Below, piece after piece: positions 1 through 6,391 of a stretch of 8,403 nt of DNA (position 1 is its first letter; each line of letters opens with the position of its first letter). The notes under the pieces are model-generated. The model saw only the letters and a list, made by a program, of their open reading frames with translations. It had not been told where the DNA came from and did no database searches. The translations under genes and the position numbers were made by a program. The stretch is from Candidatus Bathyarchaeota archaeon (lineage in GTDB: Archaea > Thermoproteota > Bathyarchaeia > TCS64), in NCBI GenBank assembly GCA_003662205.1, contig QMXQ01000060.1:1-8403 (forward strand). Reading direction: 5' to 3'.

Positions 1-1206
1 CACGTCGGCGACCACCGAGAGGGCGTCGTCCATCGCCCGCTCCGCCTCGTCCACCATCCGTTCAAGGCCGGCCCTGATGAGAACGGAGACGGCCGTGGGC
101 TCCTTGCACTCCTCGACGAAGACCATCTTCTCGTCGGCGACCTTCCGCTCCTCGACGAGGCCCGCCCAGCCGAGGTCCTCGGCCCTCAGGTCCTCGAAGC
201 TGGTGATGATCTCGGCGCCTGTCGCCCGCGCCAGCTTCTCCATGTCGGACTCCTTCACCCGCCTGACGGCGAGGATCCCGGCCTTCGCCAGCAGGTGCTG
301 GGCGATGTCGTCGATGCCCTTCTGGCAGAAGAGGACGCTGGCGCCGGCCTCCTTCACCTGCTCCACCATCTTCTCAAGGAGCCGGGTCTCCTGGTCGAGG
401 AAGGCCTGGATGTGCGCCGGGTCCCTGATCCTGATCTCGGCGTCGAACTCGGTCTTCTCGACCTCCAGGGGCGCGTTGACGAGGGCGATCTTGGCGTTCT
501 CCACCCGCTTCGGCATCCCCGGGTGGACCACCTCCTTGTCGAGGACGACGCCCCTGATCAGCTCCGTCTCCTGTAGGCTCCTGCCCTCCTTCTTCACGAT
601 CTGGATGTTGTCCTTGTCGACGAAGTTCTCTTCGCCCCTCTTCTCGGCGACCTGCCTGACGGCGCCGATGGCGATCTCCGCGAAGTGGTCGGCTGCGCCG
701 CCGATGGCCTTACTGCTCATCGACGTCAGCGCGACCTTCCTCAGGGTCTCCCTGTCGTCGAGGTCGACGTCGACGCTGATCTCGTCGAGGATTTCGAGCG
801 CCCGCTCCGCCGCCTTCCTGAAGCCGCTGACGATGATCGTCGGGTGGATGTCGTCTTCGAGGAGCTCCTCCGCCTTCCGCAGGAGCTCTCCGGTGATGAT
901 GGTCGCCGTCGTCGTGCCGTCGCCGACCATGTCCTCCTGGGTCTTCGCCGCCTCCTTGATCATCTTCCCGATGGGGTGCTCCAGCTCCATCTCGTCGAGG
1001 ACTGTGGCGCCGTCGTTGGTGATGGTGATGTCCCCCAGGCTGTCGACGAGCATCTTATCCATACCGCGGGGCCCGAGGGCGGTCTTCAGCGCCTCGGCGA
1101 CGATCACCGCCACGGCAATGTTCCGCCTCCGGGCCTCACGCCCTCGGCTCCGCTGAGTTCCCTCCTTCAGGATGAGGACCGGCTGTCCGCCTGCTAGGTA
1201 TGCCAT
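1..1206 (-). CDS. Thermosome (group II chaperonin) subunit, C-terminus beyond window
   Basis: This is an ATP-driven archaeal chaperonin subunit that folds cytosolic proteins in a double-ring complex. I translated the open minus-strand frame by hand: 402 codons from ATG with no stop, running off the left edge (full family length is about 540-560). It opens MAYLAGGQPVLILKEGT, the family start. ATP-site motifs are intact: TNDGAT at about residues 63-68 and GDGTT at 95-99. The apical domain carries the family signature CQKGIDD. The catalytic-type aspartate lies in DDALSVV near residue 394. The missing part is the C-terminal equatorial domain after that helix. The start is well supported: a GGAGGGTGA Shine-Dalgarno overlaps the stop codon of the upstream thermosome gene, 12 bp away, so the two are surely co-transcribed and probably translationally coupled. 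Of the two copies this one has the more canonical ATP pocket. Confidence 0.97.
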   Translation of the reverse strand, partial: MAYLAGGQPVLILKEGTQRSRGREARRRNIAVAVIVAEALKTALGPRGMDKMLVDSLGDITITNDGATVLDEMELEHPIGKMIKEAAKTQEDMVGDGTTTATIITGELLRKAEELLEDDIHPTIIVSGFRKAAERALEILDEISVDVDLDDRETLRKVALTSMSSKAIGGAADHFAEIAIGAVRQVAEKRGEENFVDKDNIQIVKKEGRSLQETELIRGVVLDKEVVHPGMPKRVENAKIALVNAPLEVEKTEFDAEIRIRDPAHIQAFLDQETRLLEKMVEQVKEAGASVLFCQKGIDDIAQHLLAKAGILAVRRVKESDMEKLARATGAEIITSFEDLRAEDLGWAGLVEERKVADEKMVFVEECKEPTAVSVLIRAGLERMVDEAERAMDDALSVVADV

Positions 1207-1218
1207 CTCGTCACCCTC

Positions 1219-2865
1219 CTAGTATGGGGGTGTCTCCCCCGGCGTCTCTTCGCCCTCCGGCGTCTTCGGCGGCTTCATCTTCGCGGCCGCGATGACGTCG
1301 TCGATCTTCAGTATCATGGCGGCAGCCTCCGTCGCCGACTTGACGATCTGCTTCTTGACGGAGAGGGGCTCGTAGACCTCCAGCTTCTGCATGTCCTCCA
1401 CGCGGCCCCCGAGGACGTCCACGCCCACCCAGGTCTCGCCCTTCTCGTGGCGGGCCTTGATCTCGGAGAGGACGTCGATGGGGTCGAGGCCGGCGTTCTC
1501 CGCCAGGGTCGCGGGTATCGCCTCGAAGGCGTCGGCGAACCGCTCCAGCGCGAGCTGCTCCCGGCCCGGGAGGTCGACGGCGTGCTCCCGGACGGCCCGG
1601 GCGACCTCGATCTCGGGGGCGCCTCCGCCCGCGACGATCTTCGGCTCCTCGACCACGTCACGGACGACGCAGAGGGCGTCGTGGATGGATCGCTCGGCCT
1701 CGTCGACGATGCGCTCGGAGCCGCCGCGGATGAGGATGGCGACGGCCTTCGGGTTTTTGCATCCCTCGACGAAGATCATCTTCTCATCCCCGATCTTTCG
1801 CTCCTCGACGAGGCCGGCCTCCCCGAGGTCGGCGGGGGTGAGGTCGTCGAGGTCGGTGACGATCCTCCCCTCAGTCGCCTTCGCCAGCTTCTCCATGTCC
1901 GACGCCTTCACCTGCTTCGCCGCCAGCACCCCCTCCCTCGCGAGGAAGTGCTGGGCCATGTCGTCGATGCCCTTCTGGCAGAAGAGGACGCTGGCGCCGA
2001 CGCCCTTGATCTTCTCGACCATCTCGCGGAGCATCTCCTCCTCCTGCCGGAGGAAGGCCTCGATCTCCTCGGGGGTCTCGATGTTGATCTTGGCGTCGAA
2101 CTCGGTCTTCTTCACCTCTAGGGCCCTCTTGACGAGAGCGATCTTGGCGTTCTCCACCCGCTTCGGCATCTTCGGGTGGACCACCTCCTTGTCGATGATG
2201 ACGCCCTCGATGAGCTTCGTCTCCGTCAGCGACTCCCCCGGCTGCTTCTCGACCATGATGTCGTCGAGGTCAACCTTCAGGCGGTCCCCCTCCCTCCGGG
2301 CGATGTGGAGGATGGCGGAGACGACGATGTCGGAGAGCTGCTCCCTGTTGCCGGCCACCAGCTTGCTCGCCATGGAGGTCATCGCGACCTTCCGCAGGTG
2401 CTCCCGGTCCTCGGGGTCGATGGGGATAGCGATCTCCTCCAGCCGCTCGAGGGCCCTGTTCGAGGCCTCCCTGTAGCCGTCGAGGATCACCGTCGGGTGG
2501 ACCTGCCTGTCCATCAGCTCCTGGGACAGCTTGAGGAGCTCGCCCGCGACGACGACGGCGCTGGTGGTCCCGTCCCCCACCTCCTGGTCCTGGGTCTTCG
2601 CCACCTCGACCATCATCTTCGCCGCCGGGTGCTGGATGTCCATCTCGTCGAGGATGGTCCTGCCGTCGCTGGTGATGGTGACGTCGCCGAAGCTGTCGAC
2701 GAGCATCTTATCCATACCCTTCGGCCCGAGGGCCGTCTTCAGCGCCTCGGCCACCGCCATGGCGGCCGCGATGTTGTTCCTCTGAGCGCCCCTCCCGCGG
2801 GTACGGGAGGTTCCCTCCTTCAAGATCAGAATCGGTGTTCCACTCATCTGGGGAGCTGCAGACAA
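1219..2865 (-). CDS. Thermosome (group II chaperonin) subunit, divergent ATP-site motif
   Basis: Full-length thermosome subunit, 548 residues from the start chosen here. It should co-assemble with the adjacent paralogue into hetero-oligomeric rings. Visible motifs are ILILKEGT (12-19), GPKGMDKML (47-55), GDGTT (97-101), CQKGIDD in the apical domain, HDAL with the catalytic-type Asp near 396, and GGGAPE near 413-418. Two oddities: the normally invariant TNDGAT motif reads TSDGRT (65-70), and the C-terminus is a Pro/Glu-rich tail ending TPPY with no Gly-Gly-Met repeats. I chose a TTG start at 2865. A strong GGGAGGTG Shine-Dalgarno (2873-2880) sits 7 nt before it, whereas the first ATG (2847) is 25 nt from that site with nothing nearer. 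The TATA-like box at 2904-2911 fits a short leader beginning near 2882. It is the first gene of the operon. The family is certain; the exact start is likely. Confidence 0.96.
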   Translation of the reverse strand: MSAAPQMSGTPILILKEGTSRTRGRGAQRNNIAAAMAVAEALKTALGPKGMDKMLVDSFGDVTITSDGRTILDEMDIQHPAAKMMVEVAKTQDQEVGDGTTSAVVVAGELLKLSQELMDRQVHPTVILDGYREASNRALERLEEIAIPIDPEDREHLRKVAMTSMASKLVAGNREQLSDIVVSAILHIARREGDRLKVDLDDIMVEKQPGESLTETKLIEGVIIDKEVVHPKMPKRVENAKIALVKRALEVKKTEFDAKINIETPEEIEAFLRQEEEMLREMVEKIKGVGASVLFCQKGIDDMAQHFLAREGVLAAKQVKASDMEKLAKATEGRIVTDLDDLTPADLGEAGLVEERKIGDEKMIFVEGCKNPKAVAILIRGGSERIVDEAERSIHDALCVVRDVVEEPKIVAGGGAPEIEVARAVREHAVDLPGREQLALERFADAFEAIPATLAENAGLDPIDVLSEIKARHEKGETWVGVDVLGGRVEDMQKLEVYEPLSVKKQIVKSATEAAAMILKIDDVIAAAKMKPPKTPEGEETPGETPPY

Positions 2866-2872
2866 CTTGCCA

Positions 2873-2880
2873 CACCTCCC
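2873..2880 (-). promoter_or_regulatory. Shine-Dalgarno site that selects a TTG start for the thermosome gene
   Basis: The minus strand reads GGGAGGTG here, a near-perfect match to the archaeal anti-Shine-Dalgarno. It is 7 nt from an in-frame TTG (2863-2865) and 25 nt from the first ATG (2845-2847). Standard spacing therefore favours the TTG and adds six residues (MSAAPQ) ahead of that ATG. Confidence 0.75.
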
Positions 2881-2903
2881 AAAAAATGGCGACGGAGAAC
2901 GAA

Positions 2904-2911
2904 TTTTTAAA
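2904..2911 (-). promoter_or_regulatory. TATA-like box of the thermosome operon
   Basis: The minus strand reads TTTAAAAA inside a purine-rich AT island (2902-2918) that stands out in a GC-rich background. The A-run just upstream of the box (GAAAAAA) could serve as a TFB recognition element. Counting about 26 nt downstream puts transcription start near 2882, just before the Shine-Dalgarno site. This is inferred from position and composition only. Confidence 0.6.
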
Positions 2912-2954
2912 TTTTTTCTTGGCGGCGCCCGCAGCCCCAGGGCGCCCTGAACCA

Positions 2955-2961
2955 TTTATAT
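2955..2961 (+). promoter_or_regulatory. TATA-like box of hypD; probable leaderless transcript
   Basis: TTTATAT is centred 28 nt before the hypD ATG. This spacing would start transcription at or just before the start codon. There is no Shine-Dalgarno between box and ATG, which agrees with a leaderless mRNA. The box lies about 50 bp from the divergent thermosome box. Confidence 0.6.
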
Positions 2962-2985
2962 CTGCCGCCTCTCAAGATCAAGAAA

Positions 2986-4071
2986 ATGTTCCCCTTCGTC
3001 AGGAGCTTCCGCGACAGCAGGATGGCCAGGGACGTCTGCCGCCTCATAGAGGAGCTGGCGGGGGATCGGCGCGTCAGGATCGTCCACGTCTGCGGCACCC
3101 ATGAGGACACCATCACCAAGTACGGGCTGAGGAGCCTGCTCCCGCCCAACGTCGAGGTGCTGATGGGGCCGGGCTGCCCCGTCTGCACCGTCCCGCCCAA
3201 CCGCATCGACTCCGCCATCAGGCTCGCCGAGAGCGGCGTCACCGTGACGACCTTCGGCGACATGGTCCGGGTCCCCGCGGGGCGGGGCTCCCTGGCCGAC
3301 GCGAAGGCGAGGGGCGCGGACATCCGCATCGTCTACGGCATCCACGACGCCGTGAGGATCGCGGAGAGGCTTGACAACGAGGTCGTCCACTTCGCCGTCG
3401 GCTTCGAGACCACCGCCCCCACCGCCGCCGCCGAGCTCATCGCGGGGCCGCCGGAGAACTTCAGCATCTACTCCGCCCACCTCCTGATCCCGCCGGCGAT
3501 GATGCACCTCCTAGAGGCGGGGGAGACCCCCGTTGACGGCTTCATCAACCCCGGCCACGTCAGCACCATCATAGGCGTCCAGGGCTACCGGGAGGTCGAG
3601 ACCAGGCACAGAGTGCCCCAGGTCATCGCCGGCTTCGAGCCCCTCGACGTCCTCTTCGCCGTCGCCATGATCCTCCGCCAGCTCGACGAGGGCAGGGGCG
3701 AGATCGAGAACGAGTATAGCCGCGTCGTCAAGGAGGAGGGGAACCCCCGGGCGCTGGAGCTGATGGCGGAGGCCTTCGAGCCGGTGGACGCGCCGTGGCG
3801 GGGCATCGGCACCATACCCCGGTCGGGCCTCGCCGTGAGCCGCCGGTTCGAGGAGTACGACGCCTCCAAGCGTTTCGACATGGAGGTGGAGGAGAGCTAC
3901 GCGATGCCCGAGGGTTGCCGGTGCGGCGAGGTCCTCCGGGCCCTCATCTACCCCTGGGACTGCCCCCTCTTCAACACCGTCTGCACGCCGGAGTCGCCTG
4001 TCGGCCCCTGCATGGTCTCCCAGGAGGGGGGCTGCTACATCTCAGCCAAATACGGCGTAGAGCGGAGCTAA
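2986..4071 (+). CDS. hypD: [NiFe]-hydrogenase maturation protein HypD
   Basis: HypD is the iron-sulfur scaffold protein that, with HypC, assembles the Fe(CN)2CO group for [NiFe]-hydrogenases, taking cyanide from HypE/HypF. The 361-residue length is normal for the family. Signatures are all present: CGTHE (C36), GPGCPVC (C64, C67), GFETTAP (139-145), INPGHV (187-192) and GFEPLDVL (216-223). The C-terminal cluster of cysteines (C311, C313, C326, C333, C342, C350) includes the [4Fe-4S] ligands. The ATG fits a leaderless transcript from the TATA-like box at 2955. The next gene (acylphosphatase) starts one base after the stop, so the two form an operon. hypC, hypE, hypF and the hydrogenase structural genes are not in this window. 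The family call is secure; which hydrogenase it serves is unknown. Confidence 0.98.
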   Translation: MFPFVRSFRDSRMARDVCRLIEELAGDRRVRIVHVCGTHEDTITKYGLRSLLPPNVEVLMGPGCPVCTVPPNRIDSAIRLAESGVTVTTFGDMVRVPAGRGSLADAKARGADIRIVYGIHDAVRIAERLDNEVVHFAVGFETTAPTAAAELIAGPPENFSIYSAHLLIPPAMMHLLEAGETPVDGFINPGHVSTIIGVQGYREVETRHRVPQVIAGFEPLDVLFAVAMILRQLDEGRGEIENEYSRVVKEEGNPRALELMAEAFEPVDAPWRGIGTIPRSGLAVSRRFEEYDASKRFDMEVEESYAMPEGCRCGEVLRALIYPWDCPLFNTVCTPESPVGPCMVSQEGGCYISAKYGVERS

Positions 4072-4072
4072 G

Positions 4073-4351
4073 ATGGCCGTCATCCGCGTCCACATCTACG
4101 TCTCCGGCCGGGTCCAGGGCGTCTTCTACAGGAGCAACACCCGGAGGAAGGCGCTGGAACTCGGGCTCACCGGCTGGGTGAGGAACCTCCCCGACGGCAG
4201 AGTCGAGGCAGTCGTCGAGGGCGAGGAGGAGCAGGTCGAGAAGCTCGTCCAGTGGTGCAGGAGGGGGCCGCCGCTGGCCGTGGTCACCGGCCTAGAGGTC
4301 GCCCGGGAGCCCCCCACAGGGGAGTTCAAAACCTTCGGCATTAGATGGTGA
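4073..4351 (+). CDS. acyP: Acylphosphatase
   Basis: Small cytosolic enzyme, 92 residues, that hydrolyses carboxyl-phosphate bonds such as in acetyl phosphate or carbamoyl phosphate. The classic signature is complete: GRVQGVFYR (12-20) with catalytic Arg20, and GWVRNLPDGRVE (34-45) with catalytic Asn38. The C-terminus has the family's final strand (EFKTFGIRW). The start lies one base after the hypD stop, with a GGAG Shine-Dalgarno (4064-4067) inside the end of hypD, so the genes are co-transcribed. HypF proteins carry an acylphosphatase domain at their N-terminus, which makes a functional link to HypD conceivable. General metabolic acylphosphatases are also common, so the link is inference only. 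Confidence 0.96.
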   Translation: MAVIRVHIYVSGRVQGVFYRSNTRRKALELGLTGWVRNLPDGRVEAVVEGEEEQVEKLVQWCRRGPPLAVVTGLEVAREPPTGEFKTFGIRW

Positions 4352-4355
4352 CGAT

Positions 4356-5426
4356 TCAGAGGGCGGCGAGGACCTCCCCGAGGGCCTCCAGCATCAGGTC
4401 GATGTCCCTCTCCTCTATGTGGCCCATGTTCCCGATCCTGAAGGTCGTCTCCTTGAGGTCACCGTAGCCCATGGCGAGCTCGAACCCTTTCCCCCGCATT
4501 CTCTCGTAGATGAGGGCGCCCTCGACGCCCTCCGGCGCGTTTACGCAGCTCACCGTCGGGCTCTCGTAGCCCTTCCTCGGGAAGATCGACAGCCCCAGCC
4601 GCTCCACGCCCCGTCTGATCTTCAGGTTCCGGCGCCGGTAGAGGTTGAAGTACCACTCCTTGCCGCCGCGCTCCTCGATGAGCCTCAGGATCCGGTTGAG
4701 GCCGGCTATCTGGGGGATCACCGAGGTGACGGGGGTGCCTCTGCCCCGCTTCTGGTAGCGCTCCCAGAGCTTGAAGTCGAAGTACCAGCCTTTATCCACG
4801 GCCGCCTCCGAGAGCTTCAGCGCCTCCTCGCTGACGCTGCCGACGGCGAGGCCCGGCGGCACCCCGAAGCACTTCTGGCTGCTGGAGAAGCAGACGTCGA
4901 TGCCCCATTCGTCGACCTTGATCTCGGTCCCGCCCATGGAGCTGACGGCGTCCACGAAGACGAGCTTGCCGTGGGCCTTCGCCGCGGAGGCCAGCTCCCT
5001 CAGCGGATTGATGAGGCCAGCACTCGTCTCGTTGTGGGTGAGGGCGACGGCCTCCACCTCCGGGTGCCGGGCAAGCGCATCCTCCAACATATCCGGCAGG
5101 ACCGGCTCGCCGAGGGGCGGCTCAAGCCTCTCGACGACCCTGCCGTTGGCGACGGCGACGTCGGCGAACCGCTTCCCGAAGCTGCCGTTGATGCAGCAGA
5201 GGAGGCTGCGGCGGACGCAGTTCCGTATGGATGCCTCCATGAAGCCGGTGCCCGTGCTGGAGAAGAGGAAGATCTGGCTCTCGGTCTCCAGAAACCGCTT
5301 GAGGAGATCGACGGTCTCGTAGTGGAGGTCCAGGTACTCCCTGCTCCTGTGGCTGTACATCTGGCGACCTATCTCCTCCAGAACCTCAGGGTAGCAGGCG
5401 ACCGGCCCGACGGTGAACAACTTCAA
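4356..5426 (-). CDS. Class V PLP-dependent aminotransferase (serine/alanine-glyoxylate type)
   Basis: Fold-type I aminotransferase of the serine-pyruvate / alanine-glyoxylate family, cytosolic, moving an amino group between an amino acid and a 2-oxo acid; the substrate cannot be read from sequence. With the start used here it has 356 residues. Visible features are FTVGPVACYP at the N-terminus (where this family typically has a Gly-Pro loop), FSSTGTGFMEA for phosphate binding, VDAVSSMGG with the PLP-ring Asp (about 159), SSSQKCFG with the Schiff-base Lys (about 185), and the substrate-binding Arg in TTFRIGNMG. The longest frame opens at GTG 5459, but that codon is only 9 nt from the centre of a TATA-like box. 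An in-frame TTG at 5426 has GAGGTG 8 nt upstream, giving MKLFTVGP. Its stop lies 4 bp from the convergent acylphosphatase stop. Confidence 0.93.
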   Translation of the reverse strand: MKLFTVGPVACYPEVLEEIGRQMYSHRSREYLDLHYETVDLLKRFLETESQIFLFSSTGTGFMEASIRNCVRRSLLCCINGSFGKRFADVAVANGRVVERLEPPLGEPVLPDMLEDALARHPEVEAVALTHNETSAGLINPLRELASAAKAHGKLVFVDAVSSMGGTEIKVDEWGIDVCFSSSQKCFGVPPGLAVGSVSEEALKLSEAAVDKGWYFDFKLWERYQKRGRGTPVTSVIPQIAGLNRILRLIEERGGKEWYFNLYRRRNLKIRRGVERLGLSIFPRKGYESPTVSCVNAPEGVEGALIYERMRGKGFELAMGYGDLKETTFRIGNMGHIEERDIDLMLEALGEVLAAL

Positions 5427-5434
5427 CCCGGGTA

Positions 5435-5440
5435 CACCTC
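5435..5440 (-). promoter_or_regulatory. Shine-Dalgarno-like site deciding a TTG start for the aminotransferase
   Basis: The minus strand reads GAGGTG, 8 nt before an in-frame TTG (5424-5426). The alternative GTG start at 5459 has no such site and would lie upstream of the transcript start predicted from the box at 5464-5471. Confidence 0.6.
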
Positions 5441-5463
5441 GATCGATCAACAGAGACACAGCA

Positions 5464-5471
5464 GATAAAAA
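5464..5471. promoter_or_regulatory. AT-rich TATA-like element shared by two divergent genes
   Basis: This is the only AT-rich element between the divergent aminotransferase and winged-helix genes. On the minus strand it reads TTTTTATC, placing transcription start near 5442, ahead of the GAGGTG site. On the plus strand the same bases read GATAAAAA, centred about 29 nt before the ATG at 5497. That is consistent with a nearly leaderless transcript. Use in both directions is inferred from spacing. Confidence 0.45.
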
Positions 5472-5496
5472 GGCTGCCCCCTCCTCCTAACCGGAG

Positions 5497-5727
5497 ATGG
5501 ACTACAAGAGACTGGAGGGGGAGGAGGCAGTCGACCTCATCCTGTCGGTGCTGAGGGCGGCGGGCAGGCCCCTGACCACCCGGGAGGTGCAGGAGGAGAC
5601 GGAGAAGCGGATGGTCCGCTGCCCCGACTCCACCGCCGTCTTCCTCAACAGGCTCCGCCTCCAAGGCGTCATCAAGGGCGAACGCTCCAAGGAGCGGCGC
5701 GGGTGGATCTGGTGGGTCGAGAGCTAG
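5497..5727 (+). CDS. Small winged-helix DNA-binding-like protein
   Basis: Unnamed 76-residue protein that I read as a single winged helix-turn-helix domain. Helix 1 spans about residues 8-22 (EEAVDLILSVLRAAG). The motif PLTTREVQEET (25-35) looks like helix 2. A probable recognition helix follows at 44-56 (DSTAVFLNRLRLQG). The basic stretch KGERSKERRGWIWWV (60-74) would be the wing. The domain resembles archaeal MarR/ArsR-sized regulators, but there is no ligand domain and no metal-binding cysteine pair (only C42). It could be a local regulator or a nucleic-acid-binding accessory protein; the target is unknown. GGAG abuts the ATG directly, too close for a Shine-Dalgarno, so a leaderless start is more likely. 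Its TAG stop shares a CTAG palindrome with the stop of the convergent dsrH-like gene. Confidence 0.8.
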   Translation: MDYKRLEGEEAVDLILSVLRAAGRPLTTREVQEETEKRMVRCPDSTAVFLNRLRLQGVIKGERSKERRGWIWWVES

Positions 5728-6023
5728 GCCCACGAGACGACCCTGTCGCAGGCCTCGAGGAGATCAACCCAGCCGTCGTAGTCCGTGGCCTCAACCCCCT
5801 CGACTAGACGGCCCTGGAGACCCCTCGACCTGCAGTCCTCCTCCAAGACGTAGATGCCCTCGGCGAAGCGAAGCGTCCCCACCAGCTCGGGGTCCGCCGC
5901 GTGCCGGCAGCCGTCCCCGGTGAAAAGAAAGACGATGCGACCGCTGTCTCGGGCCATCTCATCCGCCAAACTGAAAACAGTCTCGGTCTCCTGCGCGCGG
6001 CCCACGACGAACAACAACCTCAT
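5724..6023 (-). CDS. dsrH: DsrH/TusB-like sulfur relay protein
   Basis: 99-residue member of the DsrH/TusB family, the third subunit of the DsrEFH (TusDCB) sulfur-transfer hexamer. It opens MRLLFVVGRAQETET. The core IYVLEEDCRSRGL (about 57-69) matches the TusB pattern of Tyr-Ala-Leu-Asn-Glu-Asp followed by Arg-Gly-Leu. ATDYDGWVDLL (79-89) matches the TusB Asp-Tyr-Thr-Asp-Phe segment, and it ends VVSWA. Cysteines are C39, C64 and C92; C64 occupies a position that is Leu in the E. coli TusB sequence as I recall it. The alternative ATG at 6032 directly abuts the AGGGGG run, which favours the ATG at 6023 (9 nt spacing). It lies 13 bp after dsrF and is last in the operon. Confidence 0.82.
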   Translation of the reverse strand: MRLLFVVGRAQETETVFSLADEMARDSGRIVFLFTGDGCRHAADPELVGTLRFAEGIYVLEEDCRSRGLQGRLVEGVEATDYDGWVDLLEACDRVVSWA

Positions 6024-6036
6024 CCCAACCATCCCC

Positions 6037-6378
6037 CTAGAAGGCGACCGTCACCTCGACCTCCTCCGCCATCTCGGCCAACCCGTCCATGTCTATCGGC
6101 GTCGCCCCGAGCCGCGGGTCGAGGTCGTCGACCCCCAGCCCCCTCTCCTCAAGGGACTCGGAGAGTACGTGAACGTCGGCGAGGTCCGCGGACGCCTTGA
6201 GGTAGTCCCACAGGCCGGGGTCGAGCGCGCCGGGACGGAGGCAGTTGACCCCCTCGTCGAGGAAGACGAGGACCGGCGGGTAGTCCATTCCGAGCATGGC
6301 GGCGGCGAGGCGCAGTGCACCCCCGATCCGGGACACCGCCCTCGGGCCGCTCGTTACGACGATCATCACCCCACCCAA
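6037..6378 (-). CDS. dsrF: DsrF/TusC-like sulfur relay protein
   Basis: 113-residue DsrE-superfamily protein, best placed as DsrF/TusC, the second subunit of the DsrEFH complex. Diagnostic stretches are VLVFLDEGVNCLRPG (compare TusC phe-phe-ile-ala-asp-gly-val), SESLEERGLG (TusC has ASLRERGL) and the terminal strand EVEVTVAF. There is one cysteine, in GVNC, and none at the DsrE active-site position, as expected for the non-catalytic subunit. Start choice: GGAGGTG at 6385-6391 lies 6 nt before an in-frame TTG (6378), giving (M)GGVMIVVTSG, which lines up with the usual TusC N-terminus. The first convenient ATG (6366) is 18 nt away and only four codons inside. The Shine-Dalgarno overlaps the stop of dsrE, indicating translational coupling. 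Confidence 0.82.
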   Translation of the reverse strand: MGGVMIVVTSGPRAVSRIGGALRLAAAMLGMDYPPVLVFLDEGVNCLRPGALDPGLWDYLKASADLADVHVLSESLEERGLGVDDLDPRLGATPIDMDGLAEMAEEVEVTVAF

Positions 6379-6384
6379 GCTGCG

Positions 6385-6391
6385 CACCTCC
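6385..6391 (-). promoter_or_regulatory. Shine-Dalgarno site selecting a TTG start for the dsrF-like gene
   Basis: The minus strand reads GGAGGTG, beginning immediately after the first bases of the upstream TGA stop. It is 6 nt from TTG (6376-6378) and 18 nt from ATG (6364-6366). The same stop/Shine-Dalgarno overlap design appears between the two thermosome genes. Confidence 0.65.

Noticed and set aside
77..1197. Long plus-strand open frames opposite the first thermosome gene
   Set aside because: They are antisense shadows caused by the high GC of the thermosome gene. They are Ser/Arg/Ala-rich or Leu/Asp-rich with no family motifs, while the minus strand encodes an unmistakable chaperonin.
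1391..2910. Long plus-strand open frames opposite the second thermosome gene
   Set aside because: Same shadow effect. Their similarity to the frames opposite the first thermosome gene only mirrors the paralogy of the real genes.
2956..3507. Minus-strand open frame over the start of hypD
   Set aside because: It is low-complexity Gly/Asp/Val/Pro sequence with no motif, and it overlaps the hypD promoter and its conserved cysteine motifs.
4419..5468. 349-codon plus-strand frame opposite the aminotransferase
   Set aside because: Leu/Glu/Val-rich shadow translation. The opposite strand has the full PLP-enzyme motif set.
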